Shown: positions 37,363-45,693 of the stretch, in pieces
How positions within the stretch are numbered: the first letter of the stretch is position 1
Layout of the letters: each line of letters opens with the position of its first letter
Source of the DNA: Gammaproteobacteria bacterium LSUCC0112
Lineage (GTDB): Bacteria > Pseudomonadota > Gammaproteobacteria > Pseudomonadales > Pseudohongiellaceae
DNA length: 58,365 nucleotides
Reading direction: 5' to 3'
NCBI GenBank assembly: GCA_004535785.1
Contig: SPIB01000002.1
Coordinates: 664,058 to 722,422, forward strand
Notes under the pieces: model-generated
What the model saw: the letters and a program-made list of their open reading frames with translations, nothing else
Databases searched by the model: none
Told to the model about the DNA's origin: nothing
Position numbers and translations under genes: made by a program

Positions 37363-38945
37363 TAGACCGATTCCTTCTTCAGTTTGTGTTTAAGTACTTT
37401 TCCGGAGGGAGCCGTTGGCAGAGGCTCCATAAATTCTATACGTGTTGGCCGTTTGTAGGCGGTGAGCAACGGCTTGATAAAGGCCTGCAGTGCAGCCTCA
37501 TTCAACTGACTGCCCGCCGTACGCTGCACATAGGCCACCACATTTTCGTTGCCCTCAACCGACTCGCCAATCACGGCACATAACAACACCTCAGGATGTT
37601 TGGAGATTACCCCTTCTACCTCGGGAGGATATACGTTGAATCCCGAATGGATGATCAATTCTTTACTGCGACCAGCAATGTGAATATTGCCATCCTCATC
37701 AAGGCGCACCAGATCACCGGTATTCAGAAACCCCTGCGCATCAATGGCGGCGGCGGTGGCTGCCGGATTACGGTAATAACCCAACATGACATTCGGGCCA
37801 CGCACATGCAATTCACCCACCTCGCCGTGCGCAACTTCTGTCCCATCGGGCCCCAGCAAGCGAATTTCCATGCCTGGCAGCGCTTTGCCAACACTGCAAT
37901 TTGTCAGGGGTTCGTTAAAGCGTACCTGACTGATGGTAGGCGCACTTTCCGTCATGCCGTAACCATTCAACAATGGCAGCCCAAACAGTTGTTCCGTTTT
38001 TTCTTTGATCGCCGGGTCCAGCGGGGCACCTCCACTGTACATAAACCGCAGGCGTGGCCACTGATGATGACGATCTGCCTGCGAAATACCGTGTTCACGC
38101 GCATAATCCACCAGTTTGGCAAACATCGCCGGCACACCAAACACACCGCTGACGCCATGTTCAGCAAAATTGCTGAAACACATCGCCGGATCAAAACGGT
38201 CGGCAATAATAAGCTCGGCGCCTGCGTACAACGCTGCCAGAAACACCGCAGATATCCCGAATACATGAGACACCGGCAATACCAGATAAATTTTGTCATC
38301 TGACTTCAGACCGCGCAGTGCGCCGCTGACGGCGGCCACATACAACATGTTGCGGTGGGTCAGCATTACCCCCTTGGGATCACCGGTTGTCCCGGTGGTG
38401 TAAATCAGGGTAAACACACATTGCTCAGTCAACGCATGTTCATCGCCGTGCTTGCTGACGGGCAATTGACGAACACCCGCCGCGGCGCCTGCCAACACAA
38501 TCTGCTCACAGGCGGGTTCATCGGCAAATGCCGACCAATGATTGGCCGCTGCTGCTGATTCCAGCACATAGATCGCCACACGTGGTTCGCAATGCTGTCG
38601 AATTCGTTCAATTTCAGCATTGGCCATCCGCGCATTGACCACCACCGGCCAGGCACCCAGCTCACTGAGCGCGAGGATAATAATCAACACCGGCACGCAG
38701 TTTTCATTAACCAGCAATACCCTGTCGCCGGGAAGAATACCCAAGGCTTGTAATTGCAAACAGGTCTGTCGCACAGACTCGGCCAGTTCACTGTAGGTAA
38801 GCTGCCGACCGGTATGATCCCTCACAGCCGGTGCCCACGGTGTATTCATGGCACGCTCAAACACCGGAGTACTGACTTTGGCCGGCAAAGCTGCCAGCAG
38901 CGTGGCTGGCGATTGACCCAGCAGTAGTTCATCATTGGATTGCAT
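37362..38945 (-). CDS. AMP-forming acyl-CoA ligase
   Basis: A 527-residue adenylate-forming enzyme, probably a fatty-acyl-CoA synthetase. The P-loop-like motif YTTGTTGDPKG lies at about 182-192, GYGMTESAPT follows near 320, STGDL-like LNTGDLVRLDEDG near 400, and the catalytic C-terminal lysine in PTAPSGKVLKHKLKK near 520. There is no signal or membrane segment, so it acts in the cytoplasm or peripherally on the membrane. I chose ATG 38945; an earlier TTG at 38966 has no support. It is divergent from the glycosyltransferase gene with only 37 bases between starts and coupled to the GST gene downstream. Confidence 0.9.
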   Translation of the reverse strand: MQSNDELLLGQSPATLLAALPAKVSTPVFERAMNTPWAPAVRDHTGRQLTYSELAESVRQTCLQLQALGILPGDRVLLVNENCVPVLIIILALSELGAWPVVVNARMANAEIERIRQHCEPRVAIYVLESAAAANHWSAFADEPACEQIVLAGAAAGVRQLPVSKHGDEHALTEQCVFTLIYTTGTTGDPKGVMLTHRNMLYVAAVSGALRGLKSDDKIYLVLPVSHVFGISAVFLAALYAGAELIIADRFDPAMCFSNFAEHGVSGVFGVPAMFAKLVDYAREHGISQADRHHQWPRLRFMYSGGAPLDPAIKEKTEQLFGLPLLNGYGMTESAPTISQVRFNEPLTNCSVGKALPGMEIRLLGPDGTEVAHGEVGELHVRGPNVMLGYYRNPAATAAAIDAQGFLNTGDLVRLDEDGNIHIAGRSKELIIHSGFNVYPPEVEGVISKHPEVLLCAVIGESVEGNENVVAYVQRTAGSQLNEAALQAFIKPLLTAYKRPTRIEFMEPLPTAPSGKVLKHKLKKESV

Positions 38946-38982
38946 AACGATAGTAAAAGACCTCAATGTCCAGAACGTGCCT

Positions 38983-40116
38983 ATGAACGAACGCAGAATA
39001 CTATTACTCAGTGCCTATGACGCCGGTAGCCATCAACAATGGCGACAGATCCTGTGCGACATGTTTCCGCGCTATCAATGGATTTGCCTTACTTTGCCTG
39101 CACGACATTTTTCCTGGCGCGTGCGAGGCAACAGTTTGAGCTGGGCATTTAACCACCGGCGCGAGCTGACTGACAACTACGATCTGGTGATTGCCACATC
39201 ACTGACCGATCTGGCCAGTCTGCGGGGATTTGTACCAGAGCTGGCACGCATTCCGACGCTGGTCTACTTTCACGAAAACCAGTTTGCGTATCCAACATCG
39301 GCGCAGCAACACACGTCCATTGAACCGGCCATGGTCAATCTGTACAGCGCGCTGTGCGCCGATCACGTGACATTCAATAGCGAATGGAACCGCAGCAGTT
39401 TTCTGCAGGGCGTACAGACACTGCTGGCCAAATTGCCGGACCACGTCCCGGCTGGTTTGGTGGAGCAGATTCAGGCCCGTTCGTCGGTGTTGCCAGTGCC
39501 CTTGCCAGACCGACTGTTTGCGAAAAAACAAGCCTCGATACCGCGACACACAGGACCGGTGCAAATAATCTGGAACCACCGGCATGAATACGACAAAGGG
39601 CCCGATCTGCTCTTATTGGTTGTCAGGCATCTGGTTGCATCTGCCCTGCCGTTCAGATTGCACCTGCTTGGACAACGTTTTCGCAATCGGCCTGCCGCGT
39701 TTGAAGAGATTGACCTGCTGCTGACTGATTTTTACCAGCGCCATGCTATCGAACCCGGGATCAATCGTTTTGTGGAATCCCGAGAAGAATACGAAGGCGT
39801 GTTGATGCAGTCAGACATTGTCTTGTCGACCGCTCTGCACGATTTTTATGGTTTATCCATGCTCGAAGCCGCCGCGCTGGGCTGTTTTCCGATTGCACCC
39901 AATGCACTTGCCTACCCGGAGTATCTGCCGGCACGAGGCCTGTACTGTGTGGCAGGATTGACCCTTGCCGAACAGGCGGTTAGCGCGGTGCAGCGTATTC
40001 TGGTGCATGCAAATCAACTGGATCAAGACAGACACCTGCTTGGGATTGACGCCCTAAGTGCCAGCGCGATGCACACATCATGGCAGCAAACCTTCATGAC
40101 GCTGTTCAAATCCTGA
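38983..40116 (+). CDS. tRNA-queuosine mannosyltransferase-like glycosyltransferase (DUF3524)
   Basis: A 377-residue protein from ATG 38983. The N-terminal domain (RILLLSAYDAGSHQQWRQIL, LTLPARHFSWRVRGNSLSWA, YFHENQFAYP) is the DUF3524 form found in animal GTDC1, now known as tRNA-queuosine alpha-mannosyltransferase. The C-terminal domain is GT4-like: IWNHRHEYDKGPDLLLLVVRHL, then GINRFVESREEYEGVLMQSDIVLSTALHDFYGLSMLEAAALGC, with the E-x7-E-type nucleotide-sugar motif. Its bacterial substrate is not established; glycosylation of queuosine in tRNA is inferred from family membership. tgt, which starts queuosine insertion, lies 9 kb away in this window. Confidence 0.85.
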   Translation: MNERRILLLSAYDAGSHQQWRQILCDMFPRYQWICLTLPARHFSWRVRGNSLSWAFNHRRELTDNYDLVIATSLTDLASLRGFVPELARIPTLVYFHENQFAYPTSAQQHTSIEPAMVNLYSALCADHVTFNSEWNRSSFLQGVQTLLAKLPDHVPAGLVEQIQARSSVLPVPLPDRLFAKKQASIPRHTGPVQIIWNHRHEYDKGPDLLLLVVRHLVASALPFRLHLLGQRFRNRPAAFEEIDLLLTDFYQRHAIEPGINRFVESREEYEGVLMQSDIVLSTALHDFYGLSMLEAAALGCFPIAPNALAYPEYLPARGLYCVAGLTLAEQAVSAVQRILVHANQLDQDRHLLGIDALSASAMHTSWQQTFMTLFKS

Positions 40117-40224
40117 TTTGTATCACCGGTAACGGCCTTGTGATTGAAACTGCTTGTCCTTGCAACTGTCCTGCGGCTAAAGTTCGGCGCATGACGTTGT
40201 AATTATCGACCTGTTGGAGAAAGC

Positions 40225-41367
40225 ATGCTTACACAAAACCCACCTTCCACCCCGAATCGCCACTTACGAACATCGATTCACCGCATTCAGCGCCTGCTTG
40301 GGCGCTCAATGCTGGCAGGTGTACTGCTGTTGTCTTCCCAGTGCGTGATACACGCGCAACAAACCACACCCGACAATGCCTCAGGTACCCCGGAGGCCCG
40401 GCAAACCAATGACGAGGCGTTTATCAGTTGGCTGGCTGAATTTCGCAGCGATGCGTTGGCACGTGGCATCAGCGCCGAGACACTGGACCGCGTATTGCCG
40501 ACTATCAATCAGGAACGTCAGGTGGTGCAAGCCGATCGCAATCAGGCTGAATTTGTAAACACCTACGCCAATTATCTGCAGCGGGTAAATACCAGCCGCA
40601 TTGAAGCCGGCAAGCGCCTTATGGGTGAGCATGGCGACATGATTCGCGAGGTCTCTGCGCACTATGGCGTGCAGCCGCGTTTTGTTGTTGCCATCATGGG
40701 TCTGGAAAGCAACTACGGTGCTTTCCCGATCACACAACCCTTGTTCAGCGTCATTGCGACGCTGGCCTTTGATGGACGGCGCGGCGAATTGTTCCGCAAC
40801 GAATTGTTTGCGGCGCTTGAAATTGTTGATCGTGATCTCGCCACGCCGGACATGATGAAAAGCTCGTGGGCCGGCGCGCTGGGTATCATCCAGTTTACGC
40901 CGAGCAGTTTTTTAAGACTGGCGGTTGATCATGATCAGGATGGAAAAATAGACTTGTGGAGCATGGGGCCTGATGTCATCGCATCAGTGGCCAATTACCT
41001 GAAATCGCATGGTTGGCAGCAGGATCAGACCTGGGGTCGCGTGGTGAGTCTGCCACCGGGCGGTGAACAATCGTTGCAGGCACCGCAGGAAGCGGGATTG
41101 ACGCCAGATCCGGCGTGCCGTTCGTTTACCACCACAGGTGCCTGGCGCTCGCTAAGTGATTGGCAAGAATTGGGTGTCAGACGTGCCAATGGCAGCAATT
41201 TGCCAACCCGGAATCTGTCTGCTGCGTTACTGATTGGCGATGAGGGGGACGACAAGGGATATCTGGTCTATCGCAACTTCTGCTCCATCATGCGCTACAA
41301 CCCGGCATTTCGTTACGCACTGTCGGTCAGCCTGCTTGCCGATGCGCTGGACGATATCCAGGACTAA
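40225..41367 (+). CDS. MltB-like lytic murein transglycosylase
   Basis: A 380-residue periplasmic enzyme that cleaves peptidoglycan glycan strands with 1,6-anhydro product. Start ATG 40225 has TTGGAGAAAGC upstream. A long N-terminus ends in a signal segment (SMLAGVLLLSSQCVIHAQ). The catalytic glutamate is in VAIMGLESNYGAF, and the family block GALGIIQFTPSSFLRLAVDHDQDGKIDLW follows (MltB has a close variant), then ANYLKSHGW. The C-terminal extension (ACRSFTTTGAWRSLSDWQELGVR, LVYRNFCSIMRYN) is the usual GH103-associated putative substrate-binding part. It has no lipobox, so it is probably soluble. It converges with the MltD-like gene. Confidence 0.9.
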   Translation: MLTQNPPSTPNRHLRTSIHRIQRLLGRSMLAGVLLLSSQCVIHAQQTTPDNASGTPEARQTNDEAFISWLAEFRSDALARGISAETLDRVLPTINQERQVVQADRNQAEFVNTYANYLQRVNTSRIEAGKRLMGEHGDMIREVSAHYGVQPRFVVAIMGLESNYGAFPITQPLFSVIATLAFDGRRGELFRNELFAALEIVDRDLATPDMMKSSWAGALGIIQFTPSSFLRLAVDHDQDGKIDLWSMGPDVIASVANYLKSHGWQQDQTWGRVVSLPPGGEQSLQAPQEAGLTPDPACRSFTTTGAWRSLSDWQELGVRRANGSNLPTRNLSAALLIGDEGDDKGYLVYRNFCSIMRYNPAFRYALSVSLLADALDDIQD

Positions 41368-41376
41368 CAAGCAGAT

Positions 41377-43515
41377 TTACGCGCCGTCGACTCGAGCCAC
41401 AATCGGAAACACAATGGTCTGACCAACACGCACACGGGTAAAATCCAGATCCGGGTTGTATTGGCGCAACAACCACAACGGCACCGAGTAACGTTGACGG
41501 GCCAGCACATCAATTGTTTCGTTGGCTGCCAACTGATGTCGATTCACATCGGCGATGCGATATTGTCGGAAGAAACTTTCCTGTGCCGCCAGATGAAACT
41601 GACGTCGACGCAACTCAAACTCATCGCGCACGGTTTGCGACGGCAATTTGAAACGCTGCCCAACAATCAGAGACTGGCTGGCGCGCATGTTATTGGCTGT
41701 GCGTAACGCCTGCACGCTGGTGCCCGCCCATTCAGACAAATGCCCCAGTGTTTCAGACGCCTGAATCTCAACGGTGTTGTCATCCGCCACTGCGTAATCC
41801 GCGGGGTCAGCCAACAGCGCCTGCGCTGCCAATTCGTTGCTCACACTGACGCTTTCGACAGTTTCTACAGCAATCTCTGCTGTCGTAACGTCTGCCGAAA
41901 CCGCCGCCACTGGCACATCCACCGCATCACGGTAGGATGCCGCCAGCACGCGGGCATCGCCTTCGGCAGGCAAACGCAGTTGCTGACCCACGGCCAACCG
42001 ATCGGGGTTGCTGAGCCCATTGACTCGCAGGATGTCAGTTTCACTGACGCGGTAGCGACGCGCGATGGATGAAATAGTGTCTCCGGGTCGAACGGCGTAC
42101 GCCGCGCCCGGGGTCACTGGCGCAGGCTCTGCCGCTGCCAATGTTTGCGTCAACATGTTGGTGTCGTGTGGCAACAATAACTGTTGACCAACACGGATAC
42201 GGTGGGCATCGGTCAACTGATTCAGCGAGACCAGCTGCGCCACCGACGTATTAAAACGCGTTGCAATACCAGACAGGCTGTCACCGCGCTGTATGGTGTA
42301 ATTAACGTCTGGCGTTTGAAACGCATACAACTGACCTGTCGGGATACGATTGATCAGTGAGGCCAGCGATCCGTTGATTGAATGTTTCTGGATTTTAAGT
42401 TTATAGCCTTTGGGAATGCGTTTACCGCCTTCCCACACCACTGGACGCAACGCCGGATTATCAAACTTGAGCTGATCAACGGTAACACCCAGATTGGCCG
42501 CCAACACGTCTGCTTCCACATAAGCCTGCAACTCTACTTCGTCATATTCGGGTGCCGGATCCAGATGCAGCAATCCAAACAAGGCCTGAGCCTGACGCTC
42601 CAGATCAAGCACCGCCAGAAATTGCGGGTAAAAATTGCGCCCGGCAAACCCGAATGACGCACCCCTGTAGCGCAAAATGATCTGACCAATATCGTCTGTG
42701 CCTAACTCGCGTTTGGCGCGTGCCAGTCCGCCAGCCCCGTGATTGTAGGCGGTTAATGCCAGCGGCCAGCTGCCAAGCAAGCTGTAGTTGTACTCCAGCA
42801 GACTCATGGCCGCATAGGTCGCGGCATACGGATCCATACGCTCGTCAACAATATGGTCAATGCGCATAAAACGCTGACCGGTGGAGCGTATAAACTGCCA
42901 CATGCCGGCCGCATTGGCGTGTGAATAGGCGCCGGGGTGAAAGGAGGATTCAACATGCGGTAAGGCGCCGAGCTCAACCGGCAGCCCGCGCTCACGCGCC
43001 ACACGCTCGATATGTTCCCGATACGCGCCCGAGCGAATCAAACCCTCAACAAAACGATTGGACTGGCCTAATTGAAAACGCACATTGGTCACTGCCGCTG
43101 CGAGGCGCGTGTTGCTTACCTCAGGCCCACCCCAGGCATCCAATACTTCCTGCTGTGTGAGTGTCAAACCTGTGCGCTTACCGCTGGCAAGAATCTGCAG
43201 GTCTTCCTGAATACGGCGACGAAACCCTTCAATTTGCTCGCGGTTAAAATCTACCCGCCGGTAAATGACTGATAAATCTTCTGCATCGTGCAAAAACCCG
43301 CTGTCGGTATCAACTTCGGTGTACACACGTGTCCAGAACTTGATCGCCGGCTCGATTTCAGGCGGCCGTGGAAACAAGGGGTTACGGTCTGTGTTGTATA
43401 AAGAGGGAGTGTCCTGGGCAAACAATTTGGGGCTGATAGTGGTGGAAATAGCGATAGGAAACAGCGCAATAAAGATGAGACTGACAGCACGAAGGCTTAT
43501 TTTTACTGAGCTCAT
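41377..43515 (-). CDS. MltD-like lytic transglycosylase with LysM repeats
   Basis: A 712-residue exported protein. After a hydrophobic signal (AVSLIFIALFPIAISTTIS) comes the SLT domain with the catalytic glutamate in ALPHVESSFHPGAYSHANAAGMWQFI and the later LTAYNHGAGGLARAK. LysM repeats follow: two canonical ones (YTIQRGDSLSGIATRFNTSV near 400, YAVRPGDTISSIARRYRVSE near 470) and two degenerate ones (VEIQASETLGHLSEWAGTSV near 580 and HQLAANETIDVLARQRYSVP near 650). LysM binds the glycan chain. No lipobox is seen, unlike E. coli MltD, and the protein is longer. It is the convergent neighbour of the MltB-like gene. Confidence 0.92.
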   Translation of the reverse strand: MSSVKISLRAVSLIFIALFPIAISTTISPKLFAQDTPSLYNTDRNPLFPRPPEIEPAIKFWTRVYTEVDTDSGFLHDAEDLSVIYRRVDFNREQIEGFRRRIQEDLQILASGKRTGLTLTQQEVLDAWGGPEVSNTRLAAAVTNVRFQLGQSNRFVEGLIRSGAYREHIERVARERGLPVELGALPHVESSFHPGAYSHANAAGMWQFIRSTGQRFMRIDHIVDERMDPYAATYAAMSLLEYNYSLLGSWPLALTAYNHGAGGLARAKRELGTDDIGQIILRYRGASFGFAGRNFYPQFLAVLDLERQAQALFGLLHLDPAPEYDEVELQAYVEADVLAANLGVTVDQLKFDNPALRPVVWEGGKRIPKGYKLKIQKHSINGSLASLINRIPTGQLYAFQTPDVNYTIQRGDSLSGIATRFNTSVAQLVSLNQLTDAHRIRVGQQLLLPHDTNMLTQTLAAAEPAPVTPGAAYAVRPGDTISSIARRYRVSETDILRVNGLSNPDRLAVGQQLRLPAEGDARVLAASYRDAVDVPVAAVSADVTTAEIAVETVESVSVSNELAAQALLADPADYAVADDNTVEIQASETLGHLSEWAGTSVQALRTANNMRASQSLIVGQRFKLPSQTVRDEFELRRRQFHLAAQESFFRQYRIADVNRHQLAANETIDVLARQRYSVPLWLLRQYNPDLDFTRVRVGQTIVFPIVARVDGA

Positions 43516-43613
43516 AGTCAGACTGATCCGGACAAACCAACAAAGAAGTGATTAAGCAGTAGCGTGATCTTGCCTTCGGTCATCCGCAGTGTCAACTAGA
43601 CTCAGGATTTGGC

Positions 43614-43644
43614 TTGTACAACACACAAAGACATACTCTATACT
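43614..43644 (+). promoter_or_regulatory. Candidate promoter of panP
   Basis: TTGTAC at 43614-43619 and TATACT at 43639-43644 are separated by 19 bases, longer than ideal. The -10 is good and starts 36 bases before the panP ATG. This is a weak prediction. Confidence 0.35.
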
Positions 43645-43674
43645 GCGCACCCCGTTTCCGGATGAGCATCTCTG

Positions 43675-45318
43675 ATGAGCGAGAACAAAAAACTGGCAAA
43701 GGCCAGCCTCGAGTCTCTGTATCGCATTTTTACAGTGCCGGAAGCACCGGAGTCCACTTTAGGCCGCATAGACCAATCGATCTCCCAGAATCTGACCGGG
43801 TTTCTGCAAGAACATATTGTGGCAGCCGAGCGAAGTCTGGCTGACATTGAACGCGACTTTGCTGATCCGCACATTCCCGAACAACCCACGTTTGTCTCTG
43901 ACCAGATTCAGTTTGTGTTGGATAAACTGGTTGCCCAGTCGGTTCACATCTCGGCGCCCAGCTTTGTCGGCCATATGGCCTCGGCTCTGCCCTACTTTAT
44001 GCTGCCCCTGTCGCGCATCATGATGGCGCTGAACCAGAATCTGGTCAAAGTTGAAACATCAAAAGCCTTTACGCCGATGGAGCGCCAGGTAATCGGCATG
44101 ATCCACCACCTGATCTATCAGCAGGAGGATGCGTTTTACAGCAAATGGATGCATGACCGTGCCTACGCGCTGGGCAGTTTCTGCTCCGGGGGCACCATCG
44201 CTAATCTCACGGCGCTGTGGGCCGCTCGCAATAATGTGCTGGCACCTCGAGAGGGGTTTGCGGGCATTGGGCAAGAAGGCATGTTGGCCGGGATGCAGCA
44301 CTATGGTTACAACGGGCTGGCCGTGGTGGTGTCGGAACGGGGGCACTATTCGCTGGGCAAAGCTGCCGACATTCTCGGCATTGGCCGGCGCTCGCTGATT
44401 CCCGTAGAAACCGATGCCCGCAACAAAGTCCGTACTGATGTGTTGGCACGCAAGTGTGATGAGCTTGCCGCCAAAAACATCAAGGTGATGGCCGTGATTG
44501 GCATTGTCGGCACGTCGGAGACCGGCAGTGTAGATCCTTTGGATGCCATCGCCGATATCGCAGAGGAGCGTCGGATACATTTTCATGTTGACTCTGCCTG
44601 GGGCGGACCGACCTTGTTTTCAAACACGTATCGCCCGTTACTAAAGGGTATTGAGCGCGCAGACTCGGTCACACTGGATGCCCATAAACAATTGTACGTA
44701 CCAATGGGTGCCGGCATTTGTGTGTTCAAGCGTCCTGAAACCTTATCCAGTGTTGAACATCATGCCGAGTACATCATTCGCAAGGGCTCCAAGGATTTGG
44801 GCAGCCACACGGTCGAAGGATCACGACCGGGCATGGCCATTCTGGTGCATTCCGGGCTGCATATCATTGGCCGGCAAGGATATGAGTTATTGATCGATCA
44901 GGGCATTCAGAAGGCACGAGCGTTTGCCGACATGATCAAAGCCAATCCGGATTTTGAGCTAATCAGTGAGCCTGAACTTAACATCCTCACCTACCGGTAT
45001 GTGCCAGCCGACATTCAGCGCGCCTTGCAGGACGCGCCTGCCAGCCTGCGCAGCGAAGTGAATGACCAGTTGAATGTGCTGACCAAGCGCATACAGAAAA
45101 CCCAGCGTGGGTATGGGCGGTCGTTTGTGTCGCGGACCAAGCTCAATCCAGAGAAGCACGGGCGTGATCCGGTGATTGTGTTCAGAACCGTGTTAGCCAA
45201 TCCGTTAACCACGGTGGAGATTTTGCGGGATATGCTGGCTGAGCAGCAGGAGATCGTTAAGGAACCGCAGATTCAGCAGCTTATCAAGCAGATCCGTCAT
45301 ACGTTTTGTGGTTGCTGA
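43675..45318 (+). CDS. panP: PLP-dependent aspartate 1-decarboxylase, PanP type
   Basis: A 547-residue pyridoxal-phosphate enzyme of the group II decarboxylase family. The cofactor lysine is in SVTLDAHKQLYVPMGAG, the phosphate and ring contacts in SFCSGGTIANLTALWAARN and HVDSAWGG. The N-terminal block SVHISAPSFVGHMASALPYFMLPLSR and overall length match PanP, which makes beta-alanine for pantothenate synthesis in species lacking the pyruvoyl enzyme PanD. A glutamate or cysteine-sulfinate decarboxylase would look similar, so the exact substrate is inferred from family resemblance. ATG 43675 is preceded by a weak ribosome site. A possible -35/-10 (TTGTAC 43614, TATACT 43639) lies upstream. Confidence 0.87.
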   Translation: MSENKKLAKASLESLYRIFTVPEAPESTLGRIDQSISQNLTGFLQEHIVAAERSLADIERDFADPHIPEQPTFVSDQIQFVLDKLVAQSVHISAPSFVGHMASALPYFMLPLSRIMMALNQNLVKVETSKAFTPMERQVIGMIHHLIYQQEDAFYSKWMHDRAYALGSFCSGGTIANLTALWAARNNVLAPREGFAGIGQEGMLAGMQHYGYNGLAVVVSERGHYSLGKAADILGIGRRSLIPVETDARNKVRTDVLARKCDELAAKNIKVMAVIGIVGTSETGSVDPLDAIADIAEERRIHFHVDSAWGGPTLFSNTYRPLLKGIERADSVTLDAHKQLYVPMGAGICVFKRPETLSSVEHHAEYIIRKGSKDLGSHTVEGSRPGMAILVHSGLHIIGRQGYELLIDQGIQKARAFADMIKANPDFELISEPELNILTYRYVPADIQRALQDAPASLRSEVNDQLNVLTKRIQKTQRGYGRSFVSRTKLNPEKHGRDPVIVFRTVLANPLTTVEILRDMLAEQQEIVKEPQIQQLIKQIRHTFCGC

Positions 45319-45334
45319 TCTCATTTTTGACACC

Positions 45335-45420
45335 GGCCACACAAGTACCGGGACATTCCTCGGAACGACGCCTGCGGCGTCTTTATTGTTCCTCGCTCAT
45401 GTCCCGATACTTGTGTGGCC
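45335..45420 (+). repeat. Structured palindromic element, copy A (3' of panP)
   Basis: An imperfect palindrome beginning 16 bases after the panP stop. The outer arms GGCCACACAAGTA (45335-45347) and TACTTGTGTGGCC (45408-45420) are unique to this copy. Inside lies the shared core: GGGACAT pairing with ATGTCCC, then GGAAC with GTTCC, then GACGCC-TGC-GGCGTC followed by TTTATT. Read with panP the inner hairpin and T-rich tail look like an intrinsic terminator. It is followed by TCTGTGCCAGCG, a flank shared with copy B. Confidence 0.85.
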
Positions 45421-45509
45421 TCTGTGCCAGCGAATCAGCTTCCCACCCAACAAAAACGACTTTGCCAGCGATTAAGCGTCTGTGCAGCCTGAATCTGGCG
45501 TTGACAGCG

Positions 45510-45539
45510 GCCTGGCCGCCGGCGGGCGGCCAGGCTTTT
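45510..45539 (+). terminator. GC-rich hairpin with T tract
   Basis: Perfect 11-base arms GCCTGGCCGCC (45510-45520) and GGCGGCCAGGC (45525-45535), a 4-base loop and TTTT immediately after. It has the form of a plus-strand intrinsic terminator, 190 bases after panP and between repeat copies A and B. The near-identical TGCCAGCGA sequences at 45424, 45470 and 45538 flank it. Confidence 0.75.
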
Positions 45540-45581
45540 GCCAGCGACCGCGCTTTAATGCTGCCCAACGCTGGCACATAT

Positions 45582-45665
45582 GCGCCGCGGAGGCCGGGAC
45601 ATGAGCGAAGGACAATAAAGACGCCAGAGGCGTCGTCCTGAGGATTGTCCCGGCCTCCGCGGCGC
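45582..45665 (-). repeat. Structured palindromic element, copy B (3' of secF)
   Basis: An inner palindrome with unique arms GCGCCGCGGAGGCC (45582-45595) and GGCCTCCGCGGCGC (45652-45665), enclosing the same core as copies A and C. In the minus-strand sense AGGAC pairs with GTCCT where A and C have GGAAC with GTTCC: two base pairs changed on both sides. A further outer arm pair, GCTTTAATGCT (45552-45562) and AGCATTAAAGC (45683-45693), reaches the secF stop codon. The hairpin GACGCC-TCT-GGCGTC and TTTATT read in the secF direction. Confidence 0.85.
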
Positions 45666-45693
45666 CGATCTACACCTGAGCAAGCATTAAAGC

